A DNA stretch of 34,084 nucleotides from an uncultured Eubacteriales bacterium (GTDB taxonomy: Bacteria > Bacillota > Clostridia > Christensenellales > CAG-138). Positions within the stretch are counted from its first letter, which is position 1. Every line of letters starts with the position of its first letter. Positions 26,789-34,084 of this stretch are shown one piece after another. The position numbers were made by a program, and so were the translations under genes. Where the stretch lies: NCBI GenBank assembly GCA_902765005.1, contig CACWYB010000026.1, positions 1,255 to 35,338 on the forward strand, in the 5' to 3' direction. The notes under the pieces were generated by a model, which saw nothing but the letters and a program-made list of their open reading frames with translations, had not been told where the DNA came from and did no database searches.

Positions 26789-27736
26789 ATGACCCCCATC
26801 TTCACATCCGAAAGGATAGACTTCGTTCCCGTGTCCGAGAACCTGGTGCCGGACTATCTCGCCATGATCAACGACAGGGAGCGCGTGGGCCGCTTCATCG
26901 GCCGTATCCAGCCTATCACAGCGGAACAGGACCGCCTGTGGGTCCAAAAGAAGCTGGCCGAGAAGGCTCCTGTCTTCTCCATGGTGGATAGGGCCACCGG
27001 CGCCTTCATCGGCAACATCGAGCTTATGGACGTGGCGGACGGGGCGGGGGAGCTGGGCATCGCCATCACCGCCGCCAGGCAGGAGCAGGGGTACGGCTCG
27101 GAAGCCATCCCCGCTTTTGTTCGCTATGCCATGGACGAGCTGGGCCTTTCCCGGGTCTATCTCAAGGCCTTCCCCTTCAACGCCCGGGCCATCCACGTGT
27201 ACGAAAAATGCGGCTTTCGGGAATACGACCGCACCGAGGACGATGTGTTTATGGAGATCCTTCGCCCCGTTCCACGGGAGGAAAGCCTGTCCATTCTGCC
27301 CTACACCGGGGATAGGCTGGAGGACGTCCTTGCCTTCGAGCGCCGCCTGCGGGAGGAGGAGGACGTGTGGGGCTGGGCCATCGACGACGCCTACATCGCC
27401 CAAGTGAAGGCCAGCTTCGAGGACGACGCCTTCCGGGATTCCCTGTCGTTCCTGGCTTATGAGGCGGGGCAGGTGGTGGGCCGCATCGACGCCGCCCTGA
27501 TCCGCAGCCGGTTCGACGGCTCAACGAAAGCCTATCTGGACTGGATCTGTGTGCTTAAGAGCCGCCGCCATCGGGGCGTGGGCCAGGCCCTGCTGGAAAC
27601 CCTGCGCCGGGCGCTGAAGCAGCGGGGGATCGACACCCTCATCGCCCTCACCGCCGCCAACGAGGAGGCCCAGCGGTTCTATACAAGCGTGCCCAATTCC
27701 CTCATGCGGGACGTGGGCATCTGGATCGATATCTGA
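26789..27736 (+). CDS. tandem double-GNAT N-acetyltransferase
   Basis: 315 residues with two acetyl-CoA-dependent GNAT domains. The first (residues ~1-160) is RimJ/RimL-like: FTSERIDFVPVSE, GELGIAITAARQEQGYGSEAIPAFVRYAMDELGLSRVYLKAFPFNARAIHVYEKCGFRE, with the Q/R-x-x-G-x-G/A acetyl-CoA loop as RQEQGYGSEA. The second (~170-315) has YLDWICVLKSRRHRGVGQALLETLRRALKQRGIDTLIALTAANEEAQRFY, with RRHRGVGQA as its loop. Substrates of this class range from antibiotics to ribosomal-protein N-termini and cannot be predicted. AGGAGG lies 6 nt before the ATG. The TmrB-like gene follows after 11 nt, so they are probably co-transcribed. Confidence 0.9.
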   Translation: MTPIFTSERIDFVPVSENLVPDYLAMINDRERVGRFIGRIQPITAEQDRLWVQKKLAEKAPVFSMVDRATGAFIGNIELMDVADGAGELGIAITAARQEQGYGSEAIPAFVRYAMDELGLSRVYLKAFPFNARAIHVYEKCGFREYDRTEDDVFMEILRPVPREESLSILPYTGDRLEDVLAFERRLREEEDVWGWAIDDAYIAQVKASFEDDAFRDSLSFLAYEAGQVVGRIDAALIRSRFDGSTKAYLDWICVLKSRRHRGVGQALLETLRRALKQRGIDTLIALTAANEEAQRFYTSVPNSLMRDVGIWIDI

Positions 27737-27747
27737 GGAAGATGCCC

Positions 27748-28263
27748 ATGATCTATTGGCTCAACGGCGCCTATGGCGTCGGCAAGACCACTGTGGCGGA
27801 AGCGCTGCAGCCTCTGCTGCGCAACGCCCATATCTTCGACCCGGAAATGGTAGGCAACGGCATTCGGGACAACTATCCCGACAGTCTGTTCTGCGAGACC
27901 TACGAGGAGTACCCGATCTGGCTGGAAACGAACTATAAGCTGCTGAAGGACCTATATGAACGGTACGACGGCGATATCATTGCGCCCATGACCCTGCTGC
28001 AGGAATCGTCCTATACCGCCATTATCGGACGATTGCTGGGCGACGGCATCCCGGCGCGGTATATCTATCTGGACGCCGACGAAGCTACACTGAAGCACCG
28101 CATGATCGACTCAGGCAGGGAGGAGCCGGACAGCTGGTGCGTCCGACATATCCCCGCTTGTCTGGACGCCCAGGCCGCCGATACCCGCGCCGTCCATATC
28201 GATACCGTGGGCAGGACCCCACAGGAGCTCGCCGCTTTGATTGCGGCATTGCCTTCGAAATGA
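27748..28263 (+). CDS. TmrB-like P-loop ATP-binding protein
   Basis: 171 residues. The sequence opens with a strand and Walker A, MIYWLNGAYGVGKTT, then FDPEMVGNGIRDNY, YEEYPIWLETNYKLLKDLYERYDGDIIAPMTL, AIIGRLLGDG and YLDADEATLKHRMI. This line-up resembles Bacillus TmrB (tunicamycin resistance), which has WINGAFGSGKT, YDPE..G, YPLW..NY and VPMT in the same order. It may therefore be a small-molecule kinase or drug-sequestering ATPase, but the ligand is unknown. The start at 27748 is preferred because AGGAAG lies 6 nt upstream; the ATG at 27742 directly abuts that site. Codon use is a little less GC-biased than in its neighbours, a mild sign of transfer. Confidence 0.8.
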   Translation: MIYWLNGAYGVGKTTVAEALQPLLRNAHIFDPEMVGNGIRDNYPDSLFCETYEEYPIWLETNYKLLKDLYERYDGDIIAPMTLLQESSYTAIIGRLLGDGIPARYIYLDADEATLKHRMIDSGREEPDSWCVRHIPACLDAQAADTRAVHIDTVGRTPQELAALIAALPSK

Positions 28264-28275
28264 TCCCGACGGCTC

Positions 28276-28304
28276 TTGAAAAATCTGTCATACGATACTA
28301 AACT
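28276..28304 (+). promoter_or_regulatory. possible promoter of the EamA gene
   Basis: TTGAAA (28276-28281), a 17-nt spacer and TAAACT (28299-28304). The predicted transcription start falls within a base or two of the ATG at 28312, so the transcript might be leaderless. Confidence 0.5.
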
Positions 28305-28311
28305 ACTCAGC

Positions 28312-29202
28312 ATGGACAGGAAAAGACGGTTCAAGTTAATTCTGGCGGCCATCGTGAGCCACGGCGCCTGGGGCTTCAGCTTTCTGGCCTCCCGCAAGGG
28401 GCTGGACGCGGCCCCGGTGTTTGTGCTGCTGAGCCATCGGTTCGGACTGTCCTTCCTGGTGATGAATCTGCTCCTCCTTATGGGCGTGGGCAAGGTCGAC
28501 CTGCGGGGCAAGGCCCTGTGGAAGCCCATCCTTTTGGGGCTCATGGAGCCGGTGGTCTACTTCTTTGGGGAGCAGTATGGCATCCTTCACTCCAATACCA
28601 GCTTTTCCGGGGTCATGATCGCCATGATCCCCATCGTGTCCACCCTGGCGGCGGCGCCGGTGCTGGGGGAGAAGCCTACGGTGGGGCAGCTCCTTTTCAG
28701 CCTCCTGTCCATCGGCGGCGTGGTGGGCATCGGACTCATGAACCGGAACTCCGGCGCTCTCGACTGGATCGGCGTGGTTGCCCTTATCGTAGCTGTCCTT
28801 TCCGCCGGGGCCTATACCCTCATCGGCCGGGGCATCTCCCGGGCGTACACCCCTTTTGAGCGGACCTATATGATGATGGGGGTAGGTACGGCGGTGTTCA
28901 CACCCATTGCCCTCATACAAACCAGGGGCAGCTTCACGGACTATATCCGGCCCCTGGGGCAGTCCACCTATCTCGCGGCCATCCTGTTCCTGGCCCTGGT
29001 CTGTTCTGTTGCCTGCTATTTCCTGTCCAGCTACACCATCACCTATATGACTGTGGCCCGGGAGACGGTGTTCTCCAACCTGACCACCGCCGTGTCCGTC
29101 TTCGCCGGTGTGATCTTCCTCCACGAGCCCTTCACCTGGTTCGGCGCTCTTTGCTGTTTGGTGATCTTCGTAGGTATCTATGGGGTGCAGAAGACGGGAT
29201 AA
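28312..29202 (+). CDS. EamA/DMT family transporter
   Basis: 296 residues with about ten hydrophobic segments in two EamA repeats. The first half includes FKLILAAIVSHGAWGFSFLA, the charged LASRKGLDAAPVF loop and LLGLMEPVVYFFGEQYGILH; the second includes FERTYMMMGVGTAVFTPIAL, ACYFLSSYTITYMTVARET and the typical LTTAVSVFAGVIFLHEPFTW. EamA proteins export or import amino acids and other metabolites; the substrate is not predictable. The start at 28312 gives the usual short basic N-terminus MDRKRRFK. No good ribosome binding site is seen before it, and a TTG at 28276 would be the only in-frame alternative. Confidence 0.88.
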   Translation: MDRKRRFKLILAAIVSHGAWGFSFLASRKGLDAAPVFVLLSHRFGLSFLVMNLLLLMGVGKVDLRGKALWKPILLGLMEPVVYFFGEQYGILHSNTSFSGVMIAMIPIVSTLAAAPVLGEKPTVGQLLFSLLSIGGVVGIGLMNRNSGALDWIGVVALIVAVLSAGAYTLIGRGISRAYTPFERTYMMMGVGTAVFTPIALIQTRGSFTDYIRPLGQSTYLAAILFLALVCSVACYFLSSYTITYMTVARETVFSNLTTAVSVFAGVIFLHEPFTWFGALCCLVIFVGIYGVQKTG

Positions 29203-29204
29203 CC

Positions 29205-29350
29205 ATTTCTTTTGCCGCTTTTTCTTTTCGGTGAAAAGAAAAAGCGGCGCAAAAAGAAAAGCACAGGGATAGCAATAGGGAAGTACCGCGCAAGCAATAC
29301 TCCCCAAATAAAGTTCTTTTGGACACCTTTTCTTTCAAGAAAAGGTGTCC
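29205..29350 (-). repeat. composite palindromic element, copy 4 (short form, inverted)
   Basis: On the plus strand the order is: hairpin GCCGCTTTTTCTTTTC / GAAAAGAAAAAGCGGC (29213-29248), CAAAAAGAAAAGCACAGGG, a variable middle, then TAAAGTTCTTTTGG and the perfect 14-bp palindrome GGACACCTTTTCTT-TC-AAGAAAAGGTGTCC (29321-29350). The order is opposite to copies 1 and 3. It lies between the convergent ends of the EamA gene and asnA, where its hairpins could serve as a two-way terminator. No gene is seen in the gap. Confidence 0.85.
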
Positions 29351-29364
29351 GTTTTACTGTATCC

Positions 29365-30372
29365 TTATAAAAGCAGGATGCCCGCTTTTTCGCAGGCCTT
29401 TCGGGTTTGCTCATCCCACAGGCTGCTCTGGACCTCGCCGATGTGGCAGGTGCCGATCATGAGCATGCAGAGCCGGCTTTGGCCGATGCCGCCGCCCATG
29501 GTTTGGGGCAGTTCGCCGCTGAGCAGCATCCGGTGGAAGGGCAGCTGCGCCCGCTCCGGGCAGCCCGCCGCCTGCAGCTGGCGAAGGAGGGCCGGCGGGT
29601 CCACCCGAATGCCCATGGAGGAGATCTCCATGGCCGAGGAGAGGACCGGGTGCCACATGAGGATGTCCCCGTTCAGCGTCCAGTCGTCGTAGTCCGGGGC
29701 CCGGCCGTCGTGGGGTTGGCCGCTTTTGAGCGGGCCGCCGATCCGGGAGATGAACACGGTGCCGTGGCGGCGGGTGATCTCGTTTTCCCGCTCCTTAGGG
29801 GAGAGGGCGGGAAACAAATCCTCCAGCTCCTGGCTGCGGATGAAGAACACCTCCCGGGTAAGGCCCATGGGCAGGCTGGGGAAGGCCACGGACAGGGCGT
29901 CCGCCGTCTCGCAGATGGCGTCCACGATGGCCCGGACCGTTCGCTGCAGGGTCTCCTCGTTCCGCTCCTCGGGCCGGATGATCTTCTCCCAGTCCCACTG
30001 GTCCACGTACACGGAGTGGAGGTTGTCCAGCTGCTCGTCCCGGCGGATGGCGTTCATGTCCGTGAACAGCCCCTTGCCCGGGCGGAACCCGTAGCGCTTC
30101 AGGGCCAGCCGCTTCCATTTGGCCAGGGAGTGGACCACCTGGCCCTCCGCCTCCGCCGCCGGGATGGAGAAGGACACGGGCCGCTCCACGCCGTTGAGAT
30201 CGTCGTTGAGGCCGGAGCCCGCCGCCACGAACAGGGGCGCGGACACCCGCCGCAGGTTCAGGGCGCTGCCCAGGTTCACCTGAAAGCTGTTTTTGATGAA
30301 TTCGATGGCCCGCTGCAGCTCATACACGCTCAGCGGCGCCCGGTACCCCGCGGGGATGACCACATGGCTCAT
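29365..30372 (-). CDS. asnA: aspartate--ammonia ligase
   Basis: 335 residues, close to the 330 of E. coli AsnA. This class II aminoacyl-tRNA-synthetase-like enzyme makes asparagine from aspartate, ammonia and ATP. Blocks seen: ELQRAIEFIKNSFQVNLGSALNLRRVSAPLFV (~18-49), GLNDDLNGVERPVSF (~54-68), HSLAKWKRLALKRYGF (~80-95), GLFTDMNAIRRDE, LHSVYVDQWDWEK and the C-terminal LSGELPQTMGGGIGQSRLCM (~289-308). The start at 30372 has GAAGGAGG 8 nt upstream; longer upstream frames have none. It is divergent from the hydrolase operon and monocistronic. It relies on free ammonia, in contrast to the glutamine-dependent AsnB. Confidence 0.96.
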   Translation of the reverse strand: MSHVVIPAGYRAPLSVYELQRAIEFIKNSFQVNLGSALNLRRVSAPLFVAAGSGLNDDLNGVERPVSFSIPAAEAEGQVVHSLAKWKRLALKRYGFRPGKGLFTDMNAIRRDEQLDNLHSVYVDQWDWEKIIRPEERNEETLQRTVRAIVDAICETADALSVAFPSLPMGLTREVFFIRSQELEDLFPALSPKERENEITRRHGTVFISRIGGPLKSGQPHDGRAPDYDDWTLNGDILMWHPVLSSAMEISSMGIRVDPPALLRQLQAAGCPERAQLPFHRMLLSGELPQTMGGGIGQSRLCMLMIGTCHIGEVQSSLWDEQTRKACEKAGILLL

Positions 30373-30399
30373 AGCCGCCCCTCCTTCCTGTTTCGTGCT

Positions 30400-30428
30400 A
30401 ATATAATATATAATCCTCCCCTTGTCAA
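30400..30428 (-). promoter_or_regulatory. asnA promoter
   Basis: Minus strand: TTGACA (30423-30428), 17 nt and TATATT (30400-30405), 27 nt before the start codon, within a short AT-rich island. Confidence 0.82.
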
Positions 30429-30438
30429 CTGTCTGGGG

Positions 30439-30467
30439 TTGCGTCCGGTGGGGGCCTGTGGTACAAT
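30439..30467 (+). promoter_or_regulatory. promoter of the hydrolase/acyltransferase operon
   Basis: TTGCGT (30439-30444), 17 nt and TACAAT (30462-30467), 32 nt before the ATG. It is divergent from the asnA promoter, with about 10 nt between the two -35 boxes. Confidence 0.68.
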
Positions 30468-30499
30468 GCACCTAACGTTTTTGGAAAGGAGGCGAGCCT

Positions 30500-31375
30500 A
30501 TGCACGCGGCTTTCGTGCGCCGGCGGCTCCGCCGGCTCAAGGCCCTGCAGGAACCGCTGCAGGTGGAGCGCATGACCCAGGAGCTGGCGGGCGCCCTGCT
30601 GGGGAAGGACCGGCGGCGGCTCCAATCCCAGGAGATCCAGCTCCCCCGGTGCCGGGCGGCCCTGCTCAGCCCCAAACAGGGGGCGGGGGAGGGGGCCATC
30701 CTCTATCTCCACGGCGGCGGCTACTGCTGCGGGGATCTGACCTACGCCTGCGGCTACGGCTCCGTCCTTTCAGCCGACGGGTCGGCCCACACCCTGTGCC
30801 CGGCCTATCGTCTGGCCCCGGAAAGCCCCTTTCCTGTCGCCCTGGAGGACGCCCTGGACGCCTACCGCTTCCTGCTGGACCGCTGCAGCGCCCAAAAGAT
30901 CGCCCTGGTGGGCGAAAGCGCCGGCGGCGGGCTGATCTACGCCCTGTGCCTTCAATGCAAAGCCCTGGGATTGCCCCTGCCCGGGGCCCTCATCCCCATC
31001 TCCCCCTGGGTGGATCTGACCCAGTCCGGCCCCTCCTACGCACAGAACAGGGAGGCTGACCCCTCCATGACCAAGGAGCGGCTGGACCGGTTTGCCGCGG
31101 CCTACGTCCCGGACCCGGCGGATAGGATGCAGCCCCTGGTTTCGCCCCTCTACGGGGACCTGTCCGGCCTGCCGGAGAGCCGCATCTACGTGGGCGGGGA
31201 CGAGATCATGCAGAGCGACGCCGTTCGGCTCCATGAGGCGCTGACAGAGGCCGGCTCCCCCTCCCGGCTCACCGTGGCGGAGGGGATGTGGCACGGCTAC
31301 GTCCTCTACGACCTGAAGGAGCGGCGGGCCGACCGGGAGGCTATCGCCGCCTGTTTGCGGGAGGTGACCCGATGA
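30500..31375 (+). CDS. alpha/beta hydrolase, HSL-type esterase
   Basis: 291 residues. The hormone-sensitive-lipase family oxyanion motif HGGGYCCGD (~70), the PAYRLAPESPFPVALEDALDAY block (~99-120), nucleophile elbow GESAGGG (~137, catalytic Ser), ISPWVDLTQSG (~165), and the Asp and His of the triad in VGGDEIMQSDAVRLHE and MWHGY are all present. Such enzymes hydrolyse carboxyl esters of short to medium acyl chains. There is no signal peptide, so it is probably cytoplasmic. AAAGGAGG lies 8 nt upstream. The stop overlaps the start of the next gene (ATGA), so the products are probably made in step. Confidence 0.9.
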   Translation: MHAAFVRRRLRRLKALQEPLQVERMTQELAGALLGKDRRRLQSQEIQLPRCRAALLSPKQGAGEGAILYLHGGGYCCGDLTYACGYGSVLSADGSAHTLCPAYRLAPESPFPVALEDALDAYRFLLDRCSAQKIALVGESAGGGLIYALCLQCKALGLPLPGALIPISPWVDLTQSGPSYAQNREADPSMTKERLDRFAAAYVPDPADRMQPLVSPLYGDLSGLPESRIYVGGDEIMQSDAVRLHEALTEAGSPSRLTVAEGMWHGYVLYDLKERRADREAIAACLREVTR

Positions 31376-32646
31376 GCAAGGTTTGGATGCCCCTGGACAA
31401 CGCGGCCCTCATCTTTCCCGCCATCCGGCGGAAAAACTGGAGCAACCTGTTTCGCCAGTCCGTCACCCTGACGGAGGCGGTGGACCCGGCCCTTTTGCAG
31501 CAGGCGGTGAACGAGCTCATGCCCCGGTTCCCGTCCTTTTATCTGCGGCTTCGGCGGGGGGTCTTCTGGTACTATCTGGAGGAGGTGGAGGCCCCGCCCC
31601 GGGTCCAGGAGGACTACGCCTACCCCCTGACCTTCATGACCAAGAAGGAGATGAGGCGCTGCTGCCTCAGGGTGTTCTACTATCGGAACCGGATCGCCGT
31701 GGAGTTCTTCCATGTCCTGTCCGACGGGGGCGGGGCCATGGTGTACCTGAAGACCCTGGCCGCCCGCTATCTGACCCTTCGCTACGGGGCGGACATCCCC
31801 CCGGAGGAGGGGGTGCTGGATATGGCGGCCCCTCCGGACCCGGCGGAGCTGGAGGACAGCTTTCAGCGCTACGCCGCGGACCATGCGGCCTACTGCCCGG
31901 AGGCGGAGGCCTACCGGCTGCCCGGCAAGCGGGAGCTGGGCTGCTTCTTCCCCCTGATCACGGGCCTGATCCCGGCAGAGGTCCTTCACGAGAAGGCCAA
32001 GGCCCACGGCTGCACGGTCACGGTGTTCCTTTCGGCGGTCATGGCGGAATCCATCCTGGCCATCCAGAATCAGCGCCTGCCCAAGCGGCGGCAGAAGCCC
32101 GTGAAGATCACCATCCCCGTGGACCTGCGGCGGCTCTTTCCCAGCCGGACCCTGAGGAACTTTGCCCTGACGGTGAACCCCGGGGTGGACCCCCGCCTGG
32201 GGCGATACACCCTGGAGGAGATCTGCCGGAGCTTCACCCATCAGCTGGCGGCGGAGATCACCCCCCAGCGCATGGCGGGCCGGATCGCGGAGAACGTGGA
32301 GCCCCAGAGGAATCGGCTGCTGAAGGCCGTGCCCATCCTGCTCAAGACCCCGGTCATGCGGGCGGTGTACAACCGCCGGGGGGAGAGGCTGGGGTGCCTG
32401 AACATCTCCAACCTGGGGGTGCAGAAGCTCCCCGCGGCCATGGCCCCCTATGTGGAGCGGATGGAGTTCATCATCGGCGTTCAGTATTCCTATCCCAACA
32501 ACTGCTCGGTGGTCACCTGCAACGGCATCACCTGCGTGAGCATGATCCGCAGCACCCAAAGCACGGAACTGGAACGGCGCTTCTTCTCCCGGCTGGTGGA
32601 GCTGGGGGTGCCGGTGTCCATCGAATCCATTGAGGAGAAAGCATAG
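31372..32646 (+). CDS. alcohol acetyltransferase-like / condensation-fold acyltransferase
   Basis: 424 residues. It opens with MSKVWMPLDNAALIFPAIRR, typical of a family often labelled alcohol acetyltransferase in clostridia. The two-lobed chloramphenicol-acetyltransferase/condensation fold is suggested by FFHVLSDGGGAMVYLKTLAA (~114-133), which fits the HxxxDGG active-site motif in place of HHxxxDG. The later VKITIPVDLRRLFPSRTLRNFALTVNP (~244-270) and ISNLGVQKLPAAM (~344) fit it as well. It probably transfers an acyl group from an acyl-thioester to an alcohol or glycolipid; this is inferred from fold only. It overlaps the esterase gene by 4 nt, and its stop is directly followed by the next ATG. 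A longer upstream frame is ignored because the ATGA coupling fits better. Confidence 0.75.
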   Translation: MSKVWMPLDNAALIFPAIRRKNWSNLFRQSVTLTEAVDPALLQQAVNELMPRFPSFYLRLRRGVFWYYLEEVEAPPRVQEDYAYPLTFMTKKEMRRCCLRVFYYRNRIAVEFFHVLSDGGGAMVYLKTLAARYLTLRYGADIPPEEGVLDMAAPPDPAELEDSFQRYAADHAAYCPEAEAYRLPGKRELGCFFPLITGLIPAEVLHEKAKAHGCTVTVFLSAVMAESILAIQNQRLPKRRQKPVKITIPVDLRRLFPSRTLRNFALTVNPGVDPRLGRYTLEEICRSFTHQLAAEITPQRMAGRIAENVEPQRNRLLKAVPILLKTPVMRAVYNRRGERLGCLNISNLGVQKLPAAMAPYVERMEFIIGVQYSYPNNCSVVTCNGITCVSMIRSTQSTELERRFFSRLVELGVPVSIESIEEKA

Positions 32647-33342
32647 ATGTATTGCGTAAAATGCGGCGTCAAGCTCGCCGAGGGCGTCAAGACCTGCCCC
32701 CTGTGCGCCACCCCCGTCTGGTGCCCGGATGAGGCGGGGGAGAAAGAGGAGCGAACCTCCTATTCCCGCCGGTATCCCGTCATCAGCCGGCAGGAGCGGC
32801 TCACGGCCATGGCCGCCCTGACGGCGGTGCTGCTGGCGGCCATGCTGGCGTGCCTGTCCATCTGCCTGAACATGACGGGCCGGGTGGGCTGGTCCTTCTA
32901 CGTGATCGTGGGCACGGCGGCCTTCTACTTCGCCTTTTTGCTGCCCCTCTGGTTCAGAAAGCCCCACCCCATGGTCTTCGTGCCCGTGTCCTTCGCCTCG
33001 GTGTGCCTGCTGCTCCTGCTGCTTTCGGGCTACACCGGGGGCCACTGGTTTTTGACCTTCGCCTTCCCCCTGACCCTCCTGCTGGCGGCGTTGACCATCG
33101 GCGCCCTGGCCCTCTACCGCTATGTGAAGAAGGGCACCCTGTTCATCACCGGGGGCCTGCTCATGGCCTGCGGCGGGGCGTGTCTGTTGGCGGAGTTCTT
33201 CGAGCATCTCACCTTCGGCACGGACATGTTCACCTGGTCCGTTTACGCGGCGGTGGTGTTCTTCCTCTTCGGCGGCTTTTTCATCCTGGCGGGGATGATC
33301 CAGCCCCTCAAGGAGCATCTGCAGCGGAAATTCTTCATCTGA
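32647..33342 (+). CDS. zinc-ribbon membrane protein (DUF6320-like)
   Basis: 231 residues. The N-terminus MYCVKCGVKLAEGVKTCPLC is a zinc ribbon with CxxC...CxxC, followed by a Cys in VWCPDE. A charged stretch (EKEERTSYSRRYP) leads to about six transmembrane segments from residue ~55 to 222, and a short basic tail LQRKFFI. I recall proteins of this kind (DUF6320) next to acyltransferase and hydrolase genes in Lachnospiraceae, but no function is known. The ATG directly abuts the preceding stop with no gap, so it is clearly the third gene of this operon. It may anchor or regulate the acyltransferase at the membrane; that is a guess. Confidence 0.72.
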   Translation: MYCVKCGVKLAEGVKTCPLCATPVWCPDEAGEKEERTSYSRRYPVISRQERLTAMAALTAVLLAAMLACLSICLNMTGRVGWSFYVIVGTAAFYFAFLLPLWFRKPHPMVFVPVSFASVCLLLLLLSGYTGGHWFLTFAFPLTLLLAALTIGALALYRYVKKGTLFITGGLLMACGGACLLAEFFEHLTFGTDMFTWSVYAAVVFFLFGGFFILAGMIQPLKEHLQRKFFI

Positions 33343-33388
33343 AAAGATGGATTCGCCAAAAGAATCCCGCGGATATTCGGTAACAGAA

Positions 33389-33417
33389 TTGACAATCCGC
33401 CGCTTTTGTGTTATAAA
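33389..33417 (+). promoter_or_regulatory. promoter of the BMP-family lipoprotein gene
   Basis: TTGACA (33389-33394), 17 nt and TATAAA (33412-33417). It is strong by sequence. The ~70-nt leader contains an AGCAG-GTCTTCTT-CTGCT hairpin near 33438-33455; no known riboswitch core was recognised. Confidence 0.85.
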
Positions 33418-33494
33418 AAACGTGTATTTGCGCAGGGGAGCAGGTCTTCTTCTGCTGCAGATAAATCCAAATCAAATTGGGAAAGGAAACAGAA

Positions 33495-34084
33495 ATGAAA
33501 TTCTCTAAGATTCTGGCTGTCGTTCTCTGCCTCGCCATGGTGTTCGCCCTGGTGGCCTGCACCTCCGGCGCCAAGACCGAGACCAAGACCGAAGAGCCCG
33601 CGGCCGCTGCCGTGAAGGTCGCCATGATCACCGACTACGGCGATATCACCGACCAGTCCTTCAACCAGACCACCTATGAAGCCTGCAAGGCGTTCTGCGA
33701 GGGCAAGGGCCTGGACTTCCAGTACTACAAGCCCGCTTCCGACTCCGATGAGGATCGTATCTCCTCCATCGAGAAGGCCATCGACGACGGCTTCAACACC
33801 ATCGTGATGCCCGGCTACGCCTTCGGTCCCGCCATCAAGGCCACCGCCGAGAACAACGCTGAGGTCACCTTCATCGCCCTGGACGTGAGCGAGTTCGATC
33901 TGGGCTATGAGGGCGCCATCCCCTCCAACCTGTACTCCGCTGTGTACCAGGAAGAGCTCTGCGGCTACATGGCCGGTTACGCGGCTGTGAAGCTGGGCTA
34001 CAAGAAGCTGGGCTTCCTGGGCGGCATGGCCGTTCCCGCCGTGGTCCGCTATGGCTACGGCTTCGTGCAGGGCGTGGACGCCGC
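33495..34084 (+). CDS. BMP family (PnrA/TmpC-like) substrate-binding lipoprotein, 5' part
   Basis: The start codon at 33495 has GAAAGGAAA 6-7 nt upstream, and the gene runs off the window. The N-terminus MKFSKILAVVLCLAMVFALV followed by AC gives a lipobox LVAC, with the lipidated Cys at 22 and a Thr/Glu/Ala linker. The start of the mature BMP fold follows: VKVAMITDYGDITDQSFNQT (~41-60), then SDEDRISSIEKAIDDGFNTIVMPGYAFG, VTFIALDVSE and LCGYMAGYAAVKLGYKKLGFLGG. Characterised members bind purine nucleosides for an ABC importer, whose ATPase and permease genes usually follow; here they would lie beyond the window. The ligand is inferred from family only. Confidence 0.93.
   Translation, partial: MKFSKILAVVLCLAMVFALVACTSGAKTETKTEEPAAAAVKVAMITDYGDITDQSFNQTTYEACKAFCEGKGLDFQYYKPASDSDEDRISSIEKAIDDGFNTIVMPGYAFGPAIKATAENNAEVTFIALDVSEFDLGYEGAIPSNLYSAVYQEELCGYMAGYAAVKLGYKKLGFLGGMAVPAVVRYGYGFVQGVDA

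Noticed and set aside
31306-33318. A 670-codon antisense frame over the acyltransferase and DUF6320-like genes
   Set aside because: Low-complexity His/Gln/Gly-rich translation, no start signals, and it is antisense to three well-formed coupled genes.

Overview
The window is a GC-rich bacterial chromosome segment. Gene content and order point to Bacillota, class Clostridia: ireB-ruvX-DUF1292, rpsB-tsf, pyrH-frr-uppS-cdsA-dxr-rseP-ispG-polC and then rny. PolC-type DNA polymerase III, IreB and RNase Y together are a Firmicutes signature. The strong G/C bias at third codon positions and the AT-poor coding sequence suggest a high-GC gut-type clostridium, for example from Christensenellales or Oscillospirales. 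The order-level guess is inference and is not proven by the sequence.

Layout. (1) 1-3922: the distal part of an rRNA operon, with the 16S 3' end, tRNA-Ala(TGC), tRNA-Ile(GAT), 23S, 5S and a terminator. (2) 3934-4424: three tandem copies of a ~150-bp unit and a palindromic repeat, with no gene. (3) 4435-6468, minus strand: a DegV-family lipid-binding protein and an orphan NMT1-type substrate-binding lipoprotein. (4) 6823-7818: ireB, ruvX and a DUF1292 gene. (5) 8179-9794: rpsB and tsf; rpsB carries a frameshifting internal gap. (6) 10207-12711: an iron(II) uptake operon with a FeoA-FeoB fusion and a 56-residue FeoB-associated Cys-rich protein. (7) 13062-23533: pyrH, frr, a 60-codon PASTA-like ORF, uppS, cdsA, dxr, rseP, ispG and polC. 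These genes cover UMP supply, ribosome recycling, undecaprenyl and isoprenoid (MEP) synthesis, CDP-diacylglycerol synthesis, site-2 proteolysis and chromosome replication. (8) 23758-25235: rny, behind a perfect-consensus promoter and a leader hairpin, also with a frameshifting internal gap near its 3' end. (9) 25522-29202: an M19 dipeptidase, tRNA-Trp, a double-GNAT protein, a TmrB-like P-loop protein and an EamA transporter. (10) 29365-30372, minus strand: asnA. (11) 30500-33342: a tightly coupled operon of an alpha/beta hydrolase, an acyltransferase-like protein and a zinc-ribbon membrane protein. (12) 33495-end: a BMP/PnrA-type lipoprotein cut by the window edge.

The most striking feature beyond the genes is a family of structured intergenic repeats. 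Four copies of one composite element lie at about 6551, 9841, 25270 and 29205, two in each orientation. Two of them are long forms with a ~100-nt insertion. Other structured spacers include the tandem 151-bp units, twin 28-bp hairpins, a tRNA-Trp-derived inverted repeat and a set of sister terminators.

Two highly conserved genes, rpsB and rny, each lack a short internal segment (about 41 and 64 nt by comparison with the families) and lose frame there. Either the sequence has assembly errors at those points or the strain is unusual. The rest of the core genes look intact. No CRISPR array, prophage, insertion sequence or recognisable defence system is present. The best candidates for something under-described are the composite repeat, the hydrolase/acyltransferase/DUF6320-like operon and the PASTA-like gene after frr.
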